Assembly: GCA_024401095.1 (NCBI GenBank)
Contig: JAKSLR010000009.1
Span: 18,217 to 82,216 of the forward strand
Origin: Bacteroidaceae bacterium
GTDB taxonomy: Bacteria > Bacteroidota > Bacteroidia > Bacteroidales > Bacteroidaceae
Reading direction: 5' to 3'
Length of the DNA stretch: 64,000 nucleotides
Shown piece after piece: positions 35,775-44,036 of this stretch. The notes below the pieces were generated by a model. That model worked only from the letters and a program-made list of their open reading frames with translations, ran no database searches and was not told the origin of the DNA. Numbering within the stretch: the first letter of the stretch is position 1; each line of letters starts with the position of its first letter. Position numbers and translations under genes: made by a program.

Positions 35775-37094
35775 TTATAGGAAATCTATCATTCTGTCAG
35801 CCAACGACAGAGGAAGATTAAGCAACCCATCTCGCTTTTGGATGTTGCGTAGTGACATACGGACAGCAATGGCAGGATTATTCTTTTTTCTGTACTCGCT
35901 TAAACTCTTTGCCTGTATGCTCTCTTTTGACTTGACTTCCACAGGTATGATGTTATTCTTATGCTCAAGCAGAAATTCTATTTCGGCCTGATTGCCAGAC
36001 GACCAATACAAAGGACTGCATCCTTGGCGTAACAGGCTCAGGAGTGCATAGTTTTCTGACATGACACCTTTGAACTCTGTGAACAAACTGTTCTCTTGAG
36101 AGATTGTTGCGGGGTCAAGATGAAACATGCGCCTTAGCAGTCCTATATCATTAAGGTAGAGCTTGAATATCGAATCGTCCTTATAAGCATCCAGAGGAAA
36201 GCGTGCAGTCTCAGTATTGTTCACTTTATGCACCAATCCCGCTCTGCACAGCCAGTCAACAGCCACCTCATATTCACGGGCTCTTGCACCTTTCTGAACT
36301 TCTGAATACTTAAACTTTTTATTATCTTTGGCCAGCTGTCGCTGCATACTGTCCCATACCTGCTGAATGCGAATCATCTCTGCAGGGGTTGCATACTTTG
36401 AGAAATCGAGGGGATAAGCACGCAGTATGTTGCTCAAAGTCTCGTCAACCTCGCGCAAATCTCGTGTCTCTATCCAATCGACTACTGCTTCTGGCATTCC
36501 CCCAACAACCATATACAGCTTCAACTTCTCGTTTAGCTCCTGACGCAGGATTTCCGGTAGTGAATCTTCCAACTTCCAATCTCTTACAATGTGTGCCAGA
36601 CGTTGGTCGTACGAATCAAGAAATTCGCTGAAGCTAAGCGGGTAGAGCGTCATGAAATCGACCATGCCGACAGGGAAAGACCTGCCTTTCTTCTTCATAG
36701 CTACCCCTAAGAGTGAGCCAGCACAAGCTACAGTATATTCTGGCGCATCTTCCTTGAAGTATTTGAGGCTGTTCAGAGCTTCATCAGAGTCTTGTATCTC
36801 GTCAATTATCAGAAGTGTTTTCTCTGGTAATATCGGTTTTCCTTTGATCAGGCTTATCTGTTCTACTAATCTGTGAGGCTCTTTCGTCTTCTCAAACAGC
36901 TCACGGATGGTTACATCTTTGTCTATGTTGACTACGACAAAGTTGTCGAAACTCGTTGCACCAAATTTCTTCAACAGCCACGTTTTCCCTACCTGACGAG
37001 CTCCCTGCAGCATAAGGGGTTTACGCTTACGCTTTGTCTTCCACCTTACCATTTCATTAAGCAAATTGCGCTTAAGTTCAATTGTTTTTTCCAT
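35775..37094 (-). CDS. AAA-family ATPase with DUF4143 domain
   Basis: A 439-residue protein of the common AAA_14/DUF4143 type. Walker A is LQGARQVGKTWLLKKF (about 29-44), Walker B is TLLIIDEIQDSDEAL, and sensor-like CAGSLLGVAM follows. The second half is the DUF4143 domain with YWSSGNQAEIEFLLEHKNNIIPVEVKS, a nuclease-like PD-(D/E)xK-type arrangement. The family is variable in Bacteroidetes genomes and its function is not established. A minus-strand -7 box TATCTTTG lies about 30 bases upstream (near 37125-37132). Its position between receptor copies suggests that it is a later insertion. Confidence 0.88.
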   Translation of the reverse strand: MEKTIELKRNLLNEMVRWKTKRKRKPLMLQGARQVGKTWLLKKFGATSFDNFVVVNIDKDVTIRELFEKTKEPHRLVEQISLIKGKPILPEKTLLIIDEIQDSDEALNSLKYFKEDAPEYTVACAGSLLGVAMKKKGRSFPVGMVDFMTLYPLSFSEFLDSYDQRLAHIVRDWKLEDSLPEILRQELNEKLKLYMVVGGMPEAVVDWIETRDLREVDETLSNILRAYPLDFSKYATPAEMIRIQQVWDSMQRQLAKDNKKFKYSEVQKGARAREYEVAVDWLCRAGLVHKVNNTETARFPLDAYKDDSIFKLYLNDIGLLRRMFHLDPATISQENSLFTEFKGVMSENYALLSLLRQGCSPLYWSSGNQAEIEFLLEHKNNIIPVEVKSKESIQAKSLSEYRKKNNPAIAVRMSLRNIQKRDGLLNLPLSLADRMIDFL

Positions 37095-37320
37095 AGCCGT
37101 ATGTTTCGTTGTAACTTTTAAGGTTACAAAGATACAATAAACAAATGAGAGAAATGAATATATCTATAAAAAAAGTGTAATATCACACATTTTTAATACG
37201 ATATTTTGAGTAATATTACACAATTATGATAGATACGTCGTTCGCCAGAGATGTTTGCGGGTTGTAACTTCCGTCTTCTGTTTCAAGCTTAATTCTTCAA
37301 ACAGTTCACTGTGGAGTTTA
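37095..37320. other. Gap before the receptor relic, with a 9-base inverted repeat
   Basis: No gene seen. It contains the DUF4143 promoter region and an inverted repeat GTGTAATAT (37175-37183) and ATATTACAC (37213-37221), 29 bases apart. The stretch from about 37225 to 37320 is of unknown origin and shows no clear match to the receptor gene. Confidence 0.4.
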
Positions 37321-37416
37321 TACAGCTATACCTCCTATGGAACAGTATCGCAATACGAACGTTCCAGCGCACTCCGCGGACGCGAGATTCTGATTAGTTT
37401 ATTCGTGAAGAAATGA
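37321..37416 (+). pseudogene. Relic of the 3' end of a second receptor-like gene
   Basis: Read in frame this gives 31 codons and a stop with 29 of 31 residues identical to the C-terminus of the outer-membrane protein at 30936-33521 (for example SQYERSSALRGRE, then LFVKK). The DNA differs at 11 of 96 bases, eight of them silent. The match runs six bases past the stop codon start into the first codons of the GLPGLI-type gene (ATGAAAC) and then ends. It is a decayed fragment of a duplicated receptor-GLPGLI pair. Confidence 0.9.
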
Positions 37417-37761
37417 AACTGCCAGCATGCTGACACTCACCACACAAGCGCTGGTCAGGAGAGCTAATCCTGCAGTAAAAAGTAACTGTGGCTGTGGCAT
37501 GAACTTGCTAAGGCATTCTGGAATCTGAAAGGTTATCATATCCAGAGGCAGGCAGCAAAGTCCCACACCACAGAATACCCCCAGCACTAAGGCTACCCCA
37601 ATGGCTAACCGGTAGCTGCGCTTTTGGTTTTCCTGCTCTTCTTTCAGAAATTCTACCGCATTCATCTTGCGCTCCAAGGCAGTCATGAATTGCTCGTCAT
37701 CAGTTAAATCTGGAGCAGACGAAAGGAACAGGTTCTCTAATTCTTTATCTTTTTCAATCAT
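37399..37761 (-). CDS. Two-helix membrane protein of the ECF operon (anti-sigma-like)
   Basis: A 120-residue protein with an acidic cytoplasmic N-terminus (about 1-45, DDEQFMTALERKMNAVEFLKE) and two hydrophobic helices near 48-68 and 93-115. It overlaps the sigma-factor gene by four bases, and a short soluble N-terminus followed by membrane helices is the layout of many anti-sigma factors. I do not recognise a named domain, so the anti-sigma role is inferred from position and shape. Its last six codons (SFLHE and stop) are read from the opposite strand of the receptor relic, so the original C-terminus was probably different. Confidence 0.7.
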   Translation of the reverse strand: MIEKDKELENLFLSSAPDLTDDEQFMTALERKMNAVEFLKEEQENQKRSYRLAIGVALVLGVFCGVGLCCLPLDMITFQIPECLSKFMPQPQLLFTAGLALLTSACVVSVSMLAVSFLHE

Positions 37762-38234
37762 CGTTTCAATACTTTTTTCAGATTATCACGACCGCGTGAC
37801 AGTTGCTTTTTCACAGCATCCTCACTGGAACCCGTAATTACGGCAATCTCTCTGATGGAATAGTTGTTTAAATAGAAAAGCGTAAGTGCAGAACGTTCCT
37901 TTGGCTGTAGCGTACTCAACGCCAGATACAAGTCTTGATACTGGTAATGAGCATCGGCAGTGGAGTTGCTTTGCATACCTTTTGCATCCTCCAAAGATTC
38001 AAAGGTACGCATGCTGGCTTTATGGTTCAAAAACGTGTTATACGCTATTTTGAAGAGCCAGGCGCGGAACTTGTCAGCATCGGAAAAGTCGGTTGATGCC
38101 AGATATGCCTTGATGCAGGCATCTTGCGCGATATCGTCGGCATCATCCATCTTTCCGCAACAGAGTGCAAGCAGGAATCCTCGAAGGGCTTTCTGCTCAC
38201 GTTTCACTCTGTTTGTAAATTCTTCCTTTGTCAC
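37758..38234 (-). CDS. ECF-type RNA polymerase sigma factor
   Basis: A 158-residue sigma-70 family protein. Region 2 is visible as MDDADDIAQDACIKAYLAST with FRAWLFKIAYNTFLNHKAS (core binding and -10 recognition), and region 4 as LQPKERSALTLFYLNNYSIREIAVITG with the helix-turn-helix SSEDAVKKQLSRGRDNLKK. It lies between two membrane-protein genes with four-base overlaps on both sides, so all three are made from one transcript. Its target promoters are unknown; the perfect palindrome ahead of the operon is a candidate control site. Confidence 0.93.
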   Translation of the reverse strand: MTKEEFTNRVKREQKALRGFLLALCCGKMDDADDIAQDACIKAYLASTDFSDADKFRAWLFKIAYNTFLNHKASMRTFESLEDAKGMQSNSTADAHYQYQDLYLALSTLQPKERSALTLFYLNNYSIREIAVITGSSEDAVKKQLSRGRDNLKKVLKR

Positions 38235-38686
38235 TCTTCCACCTTGGTAAGGTTAGACGTTTCAGCTTCAATCTCTTTTGCCAGCATTCTTTTTCCTACA
38301 AAGAAGGTGAACAGGAATGCTAGACCGATAGCCATGAAAATGCCACATACAGGAAGTATACCAGGGCCTATGGCAATAGAGTTTGGAGTTACATATCCAT
38401 CGTCTGTAGCTCTACCGATGACGTAGAGCACGAGTAGCATGATACCAATGAAGGTAAAGGTACATCCCCACTGTAGTTGACTCAACAAGCGCATCTTGAT
38501 GGTTTTTCCCGTTTTTCCCATCATCTTGAAGAAAGACTTGGCATCCATGTTTGGGTTCTTCTCCAGCATGGCTAGAAACATTTCTTTGCGTTGTTTCTCC
38601 ATGGTTATCTTATGCCAGTAAACCAGATAAATGATGAAAATGGGCAAGAATACACAAATGCCTAAAGGTACAAAAATTTCTTCCAT
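38231..38686 (-). CDS. Membrane protein of the ECF operon (DUF6249-like)
   Basis: A 151-residue protein with three hydrophobic helices: near 3-23 (FVPLGICVFLPIFIIYLVYW), 76-95 (TFIGIMLLVLYVIG) and 105-133 (SIAIGPGILPVCGIFMAIGL, then FLFTFF). The first loop is basic and Met-rich (KQRKEMFLAMLEKNPNMDAK). It resembles the DUF6249 family often found beside ECF sigma factors in Bacteroidetes; the name is from memory. It is the first gene of the operon and overlaps the sigma gene by four bases, so it may sense or transmit an envelope signal. Confidence 0.75.
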   Translation of the reverse strand: MEEIFVPLGICVFLPIFIIYLVYWHKITMEKQRKEMFLAMLEKNPNMDAKSFFKMMGKTGKTIKMRLLSQLQWGCTFTFIGIMLLVLYVIGRATDDGYVTPNSIAIGPGILPVCGIFMAIGLAFLFTFFVGKRMLAKEIEAETSNLTKVEE

Positions 38687-38718
38687 ATTTCGAATTTTTA
38701 AATTTATATCCTTGTTTT

Positions 38719-38732
38719 ATGAACCGGTTCAT
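38719..38732. promoter_or_regulatory. Perfect 14-base palindrome ahead of the ECF operon
   Basis: ATGAACCGGTTCAT is fully self-complementary and lies 33 bases before the first gene of the sigma-factor operon. CTTGTT (38711) and AACAAG (38739) flank it as an outer, off-centre inverted pair. Probable repressor or activator site. Confidence 0.5.
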
Positions 38733-38976
38733 ATATATAACAAGTGAACAGGCAGTAAAGTGACAAACAATTTAAGTTTTTTGTAGATATACTCGTTATT
38801 TTTAGTTCAAACTCTGTTTTAGTGTTAACAGAGGTCTGTCAGCTTTTGGCGGTGATGCATTAAAACTTGTCGATTACAAATATAAGAAAAATTTTTCAGC
38901 AAAACATGCCAACACCCCACATTTTCGTTATAATATAGTGAAAATAAGCTAGTTAGTTGGGTAGGGTGTTTGTCAA

Positions 38977-39119
38977 ACACCTATCACAACACCCCACCCA
39001 ACACCTCACATGAAATTATGTCATTTTTAAAATTTTAGATGGAATAATCTTAGCTGAGTGCAATTTTGGTGATAGGTGTATGATAGGTGTTGTGATAGGT
39101 GTTGAGACAACACCTATCA
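38977..39119. repeat. Five copies of TGATAGGTGT, three direct and two inverted
   Basis: Direct copies start at 39070, 39081 and 39093 (11 and 12 bases apart, one helical turn); inverted copies ACACCTATCA are at 38977-38986 and 39110-39119. The nearest direct and inverted copies (39093 and 39110) can form a hairpin. The arrangement resembles iterons or a cooperative operator. Confidence 0.8.
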
Positions 39120-39252
39120 TGTGTAAGTAATTGAAATTCTGTAGAATATCCTATCTGATGTGGGGTGTTGGGTGTTTTCTTGAAAAAAATAGGTATAGAT
39201 TAGCCGCAATCATAGCTTAAGACCGGCCGGAATCACTACTTAAGCATGAAAA

Positions 39253-39313
39253 AGTCCGTAAGTACGGACTTGCTTGTCCGTCCTTACGGACAGAGTTGTC
39301 CGTCAAGTCGGAC
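39253..39313. repeat. Three consecutive GTCCGT hairpins
   Basis: Palindrome AGTCCGTA-AG-TACGGACT (39253-39270), then TGTCCGT-CCTT-ACGGACA type (39275-39292), then GTCCG-N6-CGGAC (39298-39313). The half-sites recur every 21-22 bases and end ten bases before the GH28 promoter. Confidence 0.75.
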
Positions 39314-39323
39314 TATTGCTATG

Positions 39324-39354
39324 TTTGTAGTTCCGGCAAAATATATTACCTTTG
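39324..39354 (+). promoter_or_regulatory. Promoter of the GH28 gene
   Basis: TTTG (39324-39327), 19 bases, TACCTTTG (39347-39354): an exact match to the Bacteroidetes housekeeping consensus, 33 bases before the GH28 start. Confidence 0.85.
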
Positions 39355-39387
39355 CAAAAGGCATCATAACAAAGACTGTATTTTTAT

Positions 39388-40857
39388 ATGAAGGATAGAT
39401 TTCTTTTTACTTTTACGTTTTTCCTTTTATGCATATCAGGTTTTTCTCATCCGATAACAATACGTATTTCGGATAAGGGTGGGGTAAATGATGGAAAGAC
39501 CCTTAATACAAAAGTTTTACAGGCGTGTATAGATGAGGTGGCAAATTCCAAGGAGGGAGGCCGCGTAGAAATAGGACCCGGTCTGTGGCTTACAGGTTCT
39601 GTAGAATTAAAAAGCAATGTAGAATTGTTCCTTACCGAAAATGCTGTTCTTTTAGGTAGTACTGATCCCTATGATTACGATGGTGAATCACAACTAGGAA
39701 TAAGGAAAGACGAGGATGTTCACGATGGATTGATTGTGGCAAATGGTGCAAAAAACATCCGTATTTGCGGCTCTGGAATCATTGATGGGCAAGGTTTGGC
39801 TTTGGCATTGGCCATTGATAGCCTTCATCATATAGGAGTACGTGTAGATCCTAATTACAATGTAAAACGAATGCGACCAGGTACTCGTCCTAAACTGTTC
39901 TTTTTGGAAGGTTCTGAAAACATTTGCATTGAGGGATTGACATTGAAAAACAGTGCAGGGTGGGGACTTTCGCTTCACAAAAGCTCTAATGTCTTGATTG
40001 ATGGTGTGAAGATTATCAATCGTGCTTACTGGAATAATGACGGTATTGATATGAACGATTGTTGGCAGGTTGTAGTCCAGAACTGTGATGTTAATTCAGG
40101 AGATGATGGCATTTGCCTGAAAAGTGATGATCCGGATTCCTGTTGTGAGAATATTATGATACGAAATTGCCGAATTGCATCCTCTGCAAGTGCCGTGAAA
40201 TTTGGCACATCGTCTTATGGTGGCTTCAAGAAAATAACTGTACAAGATATTTATGTATACGATACTTTCCGGTCTGCTATAGCCCTGGAGTGCGTGGATG
40301 GTGGTATATTGGAAGATGTAGCTGTAAAGAACATTACGGCAGTAAATACAGGTAACCCTATTTTTATTTGTCTCGGGGCGCGCCATAATCCGGGGAAAGG
40401 CATTTGCCGGAATATTACTATTCAGAATTTAAAAGCCGAAGTCCCTTTTGGAAGACCCGATGAGAATTATGATTTGCGTGGACCAGAAGTGAATTATTTC
40501 CATAATCCATGGCCGTCTAGTATTGCTGGATTACTGGGTCAATATATAGAAAATGTTCTTTTGCAGGATATAGAGATTACTTATCCCGGACGTGCATCAA
40601 AAGCGATGGCTTATATGGGGCTATATCGTGTCAAGGAAGTAAATGAGGCAGCTCAGTCTTCTCCAGAGTTTACCATGTATGGTGAATTGCCGTCATGGGC
40701 TTTCTATGTCCGTCATGTAAAGGGTATAAGATTCAAGAACGTGAAGGTGTCTTTGGCAGATAAAGATTTTCGTCCGGCTTTTGTTTTCGATGACGTAAAA
40801 GAGAAGACGCTGGAAAATGTGAACCAACCAGATAGCCAGATTTACTGTGTAGAATAA
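39388..40857 (+). CDS. Glycoside hydrolase family 28 (polygalacturonase-like)
   Basis: A 489-residue secreted right-handed beta-helix hydrolase. Signal peptide FLFTFTFFLLCISGFSHP, then the pectate-lyase-like ladder. The three catalytic Asp residues of GH28 are present: Asp218 in NNDGIDMND and Asp239-Asp240 in SGDDGICLKSDD. The GHG and RIK motifs of fungal endo-polygalacturonases are replaced by FGTSSYGGF and FRSAIALE, as in exo-acting bacterial members. It probably removes terminal galacturonic acid or a related uronic acid from pectin fragments in the periplasm. It stands alone, without SusCD or other CAZyme genes nearby. Confidence 0.92.
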   Translation: MKDRFLFTFTFFLLCISGFSHPITIRISDKGGVNDGKTLNTKVLQACIDEVANSKEGGRVEIGPGLWLTGSVELKSNVELFLTENAVLLGSTDPYDYDGESQLGIRKDEDVHDGLIVANGAKNIRICGSGIIDGQGLALALAIDSLHHIGVRVDPNYNVKRMRPGTRPKLFFLEGSENICIEGLTLKNSAGWGLSLHKSSNVLIDGVKIINRAYWNNDGIDMNDCWQVVVQNCDVNSGDDGICLKSDDPDSCCENIMIRNCRIASSASAVKFGTSSYGGFKKITVQDIYVYDTFRSAIALECVDGGILEDVAVKNITAVNTGNPIFICLGARHNPGKGICRNITIQNLKAEVPFGRPDENYDLRGPEVNYFHNPWPSSIAGLLGQYIENVLLQDIEITYPGRASKAMAYMGLYRVKEVNEAAQSSPEFTMYGELPSWAFYVRHVKGIRFKNVKVSLADKDFRPAFVFDDVKEKTLENVNQPDSQIYCVE

Positions 40858-40963
40858 ACGAGGGCTCAAGAATCTAAAAAACGACATGAAATTTGCTTCC
40901 TTTTTTCGTAATTTTGCAAATTTGTGTATCTTTGCCTGTGAATTTTGTTAGGTTTTTTTTGTA

Positions 40964-42166
40964 ATGGATAATATCGTTGACTTTAAGAATACAGAGGAAT
41001 CACATATTGTACCTTCTGGCTTCCCGGAACTTGATGAGTGGGTTGAGGTAATTAACAAAGCTCGTCCTATAACCTTTGGCTATCCTGCGAATAATAACAT
41101 GGATATGTCTGATTTCTACGAATGGTTTTTCGCTAATGGCTTGTCCAAGGCATCCTTGAACAATGCCGGTGATCCATTTTCGGGCAATAAGGGCTATGCT
41201 CTTTCATCTTCTAAATTTGAGCGTGAAGTTATAGAATGGTTTGCGCCTTATTATGGATTCAATGCAAAGAAGGTATGGGGAATAGTAACCATGAGTGGTA
41301 CCGATGGCAATAATCACGGTATTTTCTTTGGAGTAAAGTATCTGCGAAAGAAAACGGGTAAGAATCCTGTCTTGTATGTGTCCGATGAGGCTCATTACAG
41401 CAACTACAGATTGGCCGACTTGCAGAATCTGGAGGCACGCATTGTCAAGTCTGATATTTATGGATGCATGATTCCTGAAGAACTGGAGAAGGTTTTGGAT
41501 CCTACTCGTCCTTGCTTGATTATCTATGCCATGGGTAGTACGTTCAAGGGTTCTATTGATAATCAGAAGGCATTGAATGCTGTTTTGGCCAAGTATCCGG
41601 AGATGGAAGTCTATCGCCATGTAGATGCTGCTCTTTTCGGTGGTTATTTGCCTTTTAGTGAGTTTGCCGATAAAATCAGTCATCAAGAACTGGGCTATCA
41701 GTCCATAGCCATAAGTAGCCATAAGTTCTTCAGTATCGACTCTCCTTCTGGTCTATTCATCTGTGAGCGTGAGATCTACGATGCACAAACCGATTTCAAT
41801 GTGCTATACCTGAATAACAATATGCGTATGATTAATTGCTCTCGTTCAGCTATAGAACCATTGAAATTCTGGTGGCTGATCAAGAAGAAAGGTTATGCCG
41901 GATGGCGTGCTGAAGCTATGCAGATTTCTGCCATGACTTTTTACCTTATCTTCTGCTTGAAGAAAATTGACTGGCCATTCTGGTATAATGAATGCAGCAA
42001 CACGGTTCTGTTTAAGCGCCCGTCGGCTTACGTCATGGATAAGTATTCTCTTTCTGCCGGTTATGATGAACGCCTAGGAGGTGAATTAGCCCATATTGTG
42101 GTTATGCAGCATGTCCTCAGAAAGGGAATAGACCAGTTTATTGAAGATCTGGTCAAAGAAAAATAA
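40964..42166 (+). CDS. PLP-dependent decarboxylase (histidine-decarboxylase-like)
   Basis: A 400-residue group II PLP decarboxylase. The cofactor lysine is in SSHKFFSIDSPSG, upstream Asp in RHVDAALFGGYLP contacts the pyridine nitrogen, and MSGTDGNNHGIFFG forms the phosphate-binding part. Overall resemblance is to the PLP-type histidine decarboxylase, which makes histamine; aspartate, glutamate or other amino acids cannot be excluded from sequence alone. A -7 box TATCTTTG is at 40927-40934. It ends three bases from the convergent EamA transporter, which with DUF3737 forms the opposing operon. Confidence 0.8.
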   Translation: MDNIVDFKNTEESHIVPSGFPELDEWVEVINKARPITFGYPANNNMDMSDFYEWFFANGLSKASLNNAGDPFSGNKGYALSSSKFEREVIEWFAPYYGFNAKKVWGIVTMSGTDGNNHGIFFGVKYLRKKTGKNPVLYVSDEAHYSNYRLADLQNLEARIVKSDIYGCMIPEELEKVLDPTRPCLIIYAMGSTFKGSIDNQKALNAVLAKYPEMEVYRHVDAALFGGYLPFSEFADKISHQELGYQSIAISSHKFFSIDSPSGLFICEREIYDAQTDFNVLYLNNNMRMINCSRSAIEPLKFWWLIKKKGYAGWRAEAMQISAMTFYLIFCLKKIDWPFWYNECSNTVLFKRPSAYVMDKYSLSAGYDERLGGELAHIVVMQHVLRKGIDQFIEDLVKEK

Positions 42167-42169
42167 AAA

Positions 42170-43051
42170 TCACGTATTCTGCTTGATACTGAAGAAGGCC
42201 TGGATTCCTACGGATAGGATGATCAGTGAGAGACCTATCCAGAAAGACGGGCCCAGTTCCCGTGCTTCGCCAAAAAGTATCATGGCAAAGATGATGCTGT
42301 AAACGGGTTCCAAGTTGTAACTCAGGTTTACCGTAAAGGCAGATATCTGACTCAATGCCTGAAAGTGTAACAGGAATAATCCTACGGTAAAGACAGAGCA
42401 GAACAGCAGAAGAAACCAGATATCATTTCCGGTTGGAATAAAGGGAAGGTTTGGGAAAAAGTAGATGTAAGCTGGTAAGACTGCAGACAAGACGATTCCT
42501 CCTCCCAGCAGTTCATAGAGTAACATGGTGCTGCTGTTCTGTCCGGTGGAGTGCTGGACTTTCTTGCTGAAAATAGAGAAAAGGGCGTAGAGAATGGCAG
42601 AGACCATTCCTAATAAGATGCCGAAGCGATAGCGGGCATCGAGCTGGAAGATGAGCAGTATGCCTGCCAGTGTCAGCAAGCTGAGTCCTATCTCTCTCCA
42701 GGAAGGTTTGTGCCGGTTGATGAGAGGCTCAAGAATGGCTGTGTAGAAACCTACCGTAGCAAAGCAGACGACACCTACAGAGACGTTGGAGGCCTTGATG
42801 CTTCCGTAGAAAAATACCCAATGCATTGCAAGTAAAGCACCGCAGAGCCCTATCTGAAGTGTCTCTTTCCTTGCCAATGTGGGTATTTTCCCGGTATATT
42901 TTAAGATGAGTGCGAGAAGCAAGCCTGCAATGACTACCCTATACCAGACCTGAGGAACCTCTGAAAGACTGATGAGCCTGCCAAAGAGTCCGGTTCCACC
43001 AGCCAGGAGGATGGCCAGATGCAGTCGGAGGTATGCTTCTTTTGCGGTCAT
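42170..43051 (-). CDS. EamA/DMT family transporter
   Basis: A 293-residue ten-helix carrier with two EamA repeats (first LAILLAGGTGLFGRLISLSE, second from GILLGMVSAILYALFSIFSK). It starts three bases after DUF3737 on the same strand, so they share a transcript. Its stop nearly touches that of the PLP decarboxylase. Family members export amino acids, amines and other metabolites, so export of a decarboxylation product such as an amine is a reasonable but unproven idea. It is not closely similar to the EamA protein at 7851. Confidence 0.88.
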   Translation of the reverse strand: MTAKEAYLRLHLAILLAGGTGLFGRLISLSEVPQVWYRVVIAGLLLALILKYTGKIPTLARKETLQIGLCGALLAMHWVFFYGSIKASNVSVGVVCFATVGFYTAILEPLINRHKPSWREIGLSLLTLAGILLIFQLDARYRFGILLGMVSAILYALFSIFSKKVQHSTGQNSSTMLLYELLGGGIVLSAVLPAYIYFFPNLPFIPTGNDIWFLLLFCSVFTVGLFLLHFQALSQISAFTVNLSYNLEPVYSIIFAMILFGEARELGPSFWIGLSLIILSVGIQAFFSIKQNT

Positions 43052-43054
43052 GAA

Positions 43055-43897
43055 TCAGCGTGTCTGAATAGAACAGTTGGCAGGAGCCTTGCAGTTCTCG
43101 TCAATGATGATTTCTCCAATGCTGTCTGCCAGAATGGTGCCGCTGGTTGGGTTCTTGATGCTGACTACATGCCCGTTAAGGGTAGCCTCTATGGTAGAGT
43201 ACTCAAAAGCAAGATCTGCATCATCGCCCAGGGTACAGTCTTCCATAATCAGGTTCTCGCAGTAACAGAGTGGCTGTGTACCGGTAACCTTGCATCGGAT
43301 GAGGTGAAGGTTCTTGGAATACCAGCCCAGGTATTCTCCATTGATTTCACAATCTATCAATGTAACATTCTCTGCCTCCCAGAATGCATCCTTGGAATTA
43401 AGCAGAGAGTTGGTAATGCAGATGTTCTTGCCATATTGGAAAGCATAGTTTCCTTCTTGATGGTAGTGGTCTGCCTTTACGTTTTCTGCATGCATGCCCA
43501 AGTAATCTGCACCATTGATTTCTACATTCTGAAGTTCAATGTCAGAACAATCCCAGAGTGTTTCCTGCCCATTCAAGATCTGTACATTGTTCAGCTTTAT
43601 TCCTTGCATTCTGCGGAACATCTTTGGAGCTTCTACACGGCAGTCGGTCATCTCTACGTCCTTTGAATACCAGAGGCTGGAACGTGCTCCTTCTGTAAAG
43701 AGACAATCCTTTACTTTAAAGCCGTATGTTTCCCAGAATACATATTTGCCTTCAAACTGGCAGTTGGTTGCCAGAATGTTGCTACATTCCTTGATGGAAG
43801 ATTCTCCTTTATGAATGGTAACGTGGTCAATATGTAAATCATGTGATTGATACAATGGTCTTTCGCCTTCGAATTCTTTATTTTCAATCTTTTTCAT
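43055..43897 (-). CDS. DUF3737 family beta-helix protein
   Basis: A 280-residue cytoplasmic protein made of short repeats with a period near 20-22 residues (for example KVKDCLFTEGARSSLWYSKD, DVEMTDCRVEAPKMFRRMQG), the pattern of a single-stranded right-handed beta-helix. Trp, Cys and Asn recur at fixed positions. No signal peptide. I recognise DUF3737; it has no known function. A -7 box TATCTTTG at 43929-43936 on the minus strand lies 32 bases ahead of it. It is the first gene of an operon with the EamA transporter. Confidence 0.85.
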   Translation of the reverse strand: MKKIENKEFEGERPLYQSHDLHIDHVTIHKGESSIKECSNILATNCQFEGKYVFWETYGFKVKDCLFTEGARSSLWYSKDVEMTDCRVEAPKMFRRMQGIKLNNVQILNGQETLWDCSDIELQNVEINGADYLGMHAENVKADHYHQEGNYAFQYGKNICITNSLLNSKDAFWEAENVTLIDCEINGEYLGWYSKNLHLIRCKVTGTQPLCYCENLIMEDCTLGDDADLAFEYSTIEATLNGHVVSIKNPTSGTILADSIGEIIIDENCKAPANCSIQTR

Positions 43898-44036
43898 CGT
43901 ATATGTATGTGCATTTTATTTTACGATGCAAAGATACGCTAATTTTTGGTAAACAGTTGTATAGATTTTGTAGAATAAACTCTACGTTTTCCGGATATTT
44001 TATTAATTTTGCGGTTATTAACAAAAATAAAAGGAT

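Larger units (their letters stand above)
38687..39387. other. 700 bp gene-free region dense in repeats
   Basis: No reading frame is credible here. The region holds, in order: a perfect palindrome ahead of the ECF operon (38719-38732), an iteron-like block (38977-39119) framed by an inverted repeat (38997-39011 with 39158-39172), a CTTAAG inverted repeat around CCGGCCGG (39215-39245), three GTCCGT hairpins (39253-39313), and the GH28 promoter. I cannot name an element that explains all of these. Confidence 0.7.

Noticed and set aside
35775..37416. Mobile element carrying the DUF4143 ATPase
   Set aside because: No transposase, integrase, terminal inverted repeat or target-site duplication is visible; a rearrangement is evident from the receptor relic, but no element can be delimited.
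38940..39320. CRISPR array in the repeat-rich gap
   Set aside because: The repeats are 10 bases long, partly inverted and 11-12 bases apart, with no spacers of constant size and no cas genes.
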